A DNA stretch of 5,738 bases from an uncultured Eubacteriales bacterium. GTDB taxonomy: Bacteria > Bacillota > Clostridia > Oscillospirales > CAG-272. How positions within the stretch are numbered: the stretch's first letter is position 1; each line of letters begins with the position of its first letter. Under the pieces are notes generated by a model. It ran no database searches. It had not been told where the DNA came from and saw only the letters and a list, made by a program, of their open reading frames with translations. Both the position numbers and the translations under genes were made by a program. Positions 3,531 through 5,738 of this stretch are shown here, one piece after another. Location of the stretch: contig CAKSJC010000118.1 of NCBI GenBank assembly GCA_934462885.1, positions 1 to 5,738 of the forward strand, read 5' to 3'.

Positions 3531-5738
3531 ATGGCGGAAACGGCAGTTGTATATATTCTCGATATCCCGTATCACGCTGATAAAGGGTATACCTATTTTA
3601 TACCGAGTGAAATAAAAGATTCCGTTTTTCCGGGATGTCTCGTTGAAGTTCCGTTCGGAAATGGAAATCGAAAAATGACCGGCATCGTGACAGAATACGC
3701 CGGAAACATGACCGATGAACGATTAAAGCCCATCACTTCCGTTTTCGGGGAAGAGCCTCTTCTCACGCAGGAAATGATAGGGCTTTGTCGGTTTATAAAA
3801 GAATATACTCTGTGTACTTTCGGAGAAGCCGTCAGATGCGTTGTTCCTTCTCCGGCAATGTCAAAGATCGTTACGTATTACAGAATTATTCCCGAACGGG
3901 AGAGAGTTTCGGACATTCCGATTTCAAGAGCTTTGGAACAACTCGGCGAAAAGGGAAAACAAGTGTATGCACTGGCTTCCTCGCGTGAAAGATTCTCTAA
4001 GCAGTCGATACAGTCCGAGTTCAGTTTTGACTGTACTAAAATTTTGTTACAGTTTATAAATCTCGGATTATGTGAAAAATGTACGGAGATCAAGGGAAAC
4101 GCTGGAGTAAAGACCAAAAAGCTTATTTCGTTATCGGATGAACTGAAAAGCGAGATCGAGCGTGATCCCGCTCTTTTCGGTGAGGTACTTTCTCAAATCA
4201 AAGGAGAAAATCGAAAGAAATTATTCTCCGCTTTGCGGGATTCCGACGAGGTAACAGACACTTCGTTGTTCACGGAAGCAGGCATGACACCGACCGCGGG
4301 AAGAAACGCTGCAGCCGCGCTTATGAAAAAAGGATATATAAAAATATCGGAGGAAGAAGAGTACCGAAACAGCTTTACCGCGGAAAGACTCGGCGAGATT
4401 GCGTCAGCATACAGAAAATCTCCTCTTTCTGAGGAACAATCGGCGGCAAGAGACAAAATACTTTCTCTGTATGAGTCTAAAAAGCTGTGCGCCGCGCTTC
4501 TCCACGGCGTGACCGGTTCAGGCAAAACCAACGTCATAATGGAAGTTATAGACCGTGTGATCGAAGATGGACGCGGAGTTATCATGCTTGTTCCTGAGAT
4601 TGCACTGACTCCGCAGACAGTCGGGATATTCCTCGGACGGTACGGGGATAATATTGCGGTCATTCATTCCGGACTTTCCGCCGGAGAAAAGTATGACGCT
4701 TGGAGACGTATAAAACGCGGCGAAGCAAAAGTCGTAGTCGGAACGCGCTCCGCGATATTTGCACCTCTGCCGGATATCGGCCTTATAGTCATAGACGAAG
4801 AGCATGAATATACCTATAAATCAGATACAAATCCCAAATACCTCGCTCATGATGTGGCGCGGCGCAGATGTCTTGATCACGGAGCAATGATGCTTCTCGC
4901 TTCGGCAACCCCGTCGGTGACCAGTTATTATAAAGCGAAAGAGGGGGTATATGCTCTCGTTGAACTGAATCGAAGGTACGGCGGCGTTCCCCTTCCGGAA
5001 GTGAAAATATACGATATGCGCGGGGAAGCCTCGCGCGGCAACCTGTCTCCGATAGGCGCGCTGCTTGCGGACAGGCTTATGAAAGATAAAGCCGATGGGA
5101 ACAAATCGATACTTTTCCTAAACAGACGAGGGTATAATAATTACGTTTCGTGCCGAAGCTGCGGCAAAGGTTTGAAATGTCCGCATTGTTCGGTCACTCT
5201 TACGTATCATCAGAGAAAGCGCATAAACGTTTCTCCAAACGACGAAAATTATGAAAAGCTGAGGTGCGAGAACGGGTATCTCATGTGTCATATGTGCGGA
5301 TACAGGAGCGAAGTCCCCGAAAAATGTCCGGAATGCGGAAAAGAACACCTCCTCTTTATGGGATGCGGAACGCAGAAAGCCGAGGATGATATCGTTTCGA
5401 TGTTCCCTGATCTGCGCGTGTTGAGAATGGACTTCGATACAACGAGAGCAAAACATTCTCATGAGGAGATACTCTCAAAGTTTCGTTCCGGCGAGGGAGA
5501 TGTTCTTCTGGGAACTCAAATGGTGACGAAAGGCCACGACTTCCCGCGCGTTTCAACGGTGGGTGTGCTGAATGCCGACAGCGCCCTGTTCGCGGACGAT
5601 TACAGAGCATCGGAGCGGACGTTTTCGATGATTACGCAGGTCATAGGACGCGCCGGACGGGATGAAGTACCCGGCTGTGCCGTGATCCAGACGTATAACC
5701 CCGAAAACGAGATACTTCTCCTCGCGGCAAAGCAGGAC
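3531..5738 (+). CDS. priA: primosomal protein N' (replication restart helicase PriA), 3' end cut by window
   Basis: Open from ATG 3531 to the window edge (736 codons); probably only the last several dozen residues are missing. GGTGGAGGG (3514-3522) ends 8 bases before the start. PriA is a 3'-to-5' superfamily 2 DNA helicase that recognises stalled forks and reloads the replisome. An N-terminal DNA-binding domain includes DKGYTYFIP and VPFG (about 17-50), followed by a winged-helix region. Helicase motifs: Walker A GVTGSGKT at 326-333, PEIALTPQ, GTRSAIFAPL, Walker B DEEH at 422-425, SATPS, GTQMVTKGHDFP, and QVIGRAGR at 703-710. The zinc domain has eight expected cysteines: 541, 544, 550, 553, 586, 589, 599 and 602. 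An insertion of about 18 residues (about 564-581) splits the two cysteine clusters, and GCGTQ replaces the usual GxGTQ with an extra Cys612. It is the last gene seen in the operon. Confidence 0.96.
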   Translation, partial: MAETAVVYILDIPYHADKGYTYFIPSEIKDSVFPGCLVEVPFGNGNRKMTGIVTEYAGNMTDERLKPITSVFGEEPLLTQEMIGLCRFIKEYTLCTFGEAVRCVVPSPAMSKIVTYYRIIPERERVSDIPISRALEQLGEKGKQVYALASSRERFSKQSIQSEFSFDCTKILLQFINLGLCEKCTEIKGNAGVKTKKLISLSDELKSEIERDPALFGEVLSQIKGENRKKLFSALRDSDEVTDTSLFTEAGMTPTAGRNAAAALMKKGYIKISEEEEYRNSFTAERLGEIASAYRKSPLSEEQSAARDKILSLYESKKLCAALLHGVTGSGKTNVIMEVIDRVIEDGRGVIMLVPEIALTPQTVGIFLGRYGDNIAVIHSGLSAGEKYDAWRRIKRGEAKVVVGTRSAIFAPLPDIGLIVIDEEHEYTYKSDTNPKYLAHDVARRRCLDHGAMMLLASATPSVTSYYKAKEGVYALVELNRRYGGVPLPEVKIYDMRGEASRGNLSPIGALLADRLMKDKADGNKSILFLNRRGYNNYVSCRSCGKGLKCPHCSVTLTYHQRKRINVSPNDENYEKLRCENGYLMCHMCGYRSEVPEKCPECGKEHLLFMGCGTQKAEDDIVSMFPDLRVLRMDFDTTRAKHSHEEILSKFRSGEGDVLLGTQMVTKGHDFPRVSTVGVLNADSALFADDYRASERTFSMITQVIGRAGRDEVPGCAVIQTYNPENEILLLAAKQD

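Noticed and set aside
4193..5610. Several - strand open frames of 79-156 codons opposite priA
   Set aside because: The + strand frame carries all PriA motifs without interruption; the opposite frames have no ribosome binding sites or recognisable protein features.

Overview
This window looks like a stretch of core chromosome from a low-to-moderate GC Clostridia-type Firmicute, possibly an uncultured gut lineage (the lineage is inferred). The basis is the gene order yicC/yloC - remA - gmk - rpoZ - priA, which follows the Bacillus/Clostridia housekeeping order, together with AGGA/GGAGG-type ribosome binding sites and a Firmicute-type remA. No mobile element, CRISPR array, tRNA or rRNA was recognised.

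Layout, all genes on the + strand. (1) Positions 1-414 hold the 3' part of a J-domain-type (DnaJ-like) protein with a TPR-like 'AEWNYL' segment and an extremely cysteine-rich tail. Its 5' part is not readable: all three forward frames are closed within the first 38 bases. (2) 446-973 encodes a small six-helix membrane protein of unknown function that probably shares a transcript with the DnaJ-like gene. (3) 974-1237 is the one real regulatory interval. A strong Rho-independent terminator (986-1023) has a near-consensus sigma-A promoter built into its loop and 3' arm (TTGACA 1004-1009, TATAAT 1028-1033). About 200 nt of untranslated, apparently structured leader follows. (4) 1238-5738 is a tightly packed operon: yicC (endoribonuclease), remA (DNA-binding regulator), gmk (guanylate kinase), rpoZ (RNA polymerase omega) and priA (replication restart helicase), which is cut off by the window edge.

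The operon joins RNA turnover (YicC), GMP-to-GDP conversion (Gmk), RNA polymerase assembly (RpoZ), a global regulator (RemA) and replication restart (PriA). coaBC, which lies between rpoZ and priA in B. subtilis, is absent. The most interesting unexplained parts are the terminator/promoter overlap and the leader RNA in front of yicC. Next are an insertion of about 18 residues in the PriA zinc domain and unusual residues in conserved motifs of Gmk and RemA. I found no clear novel multi-gene system.
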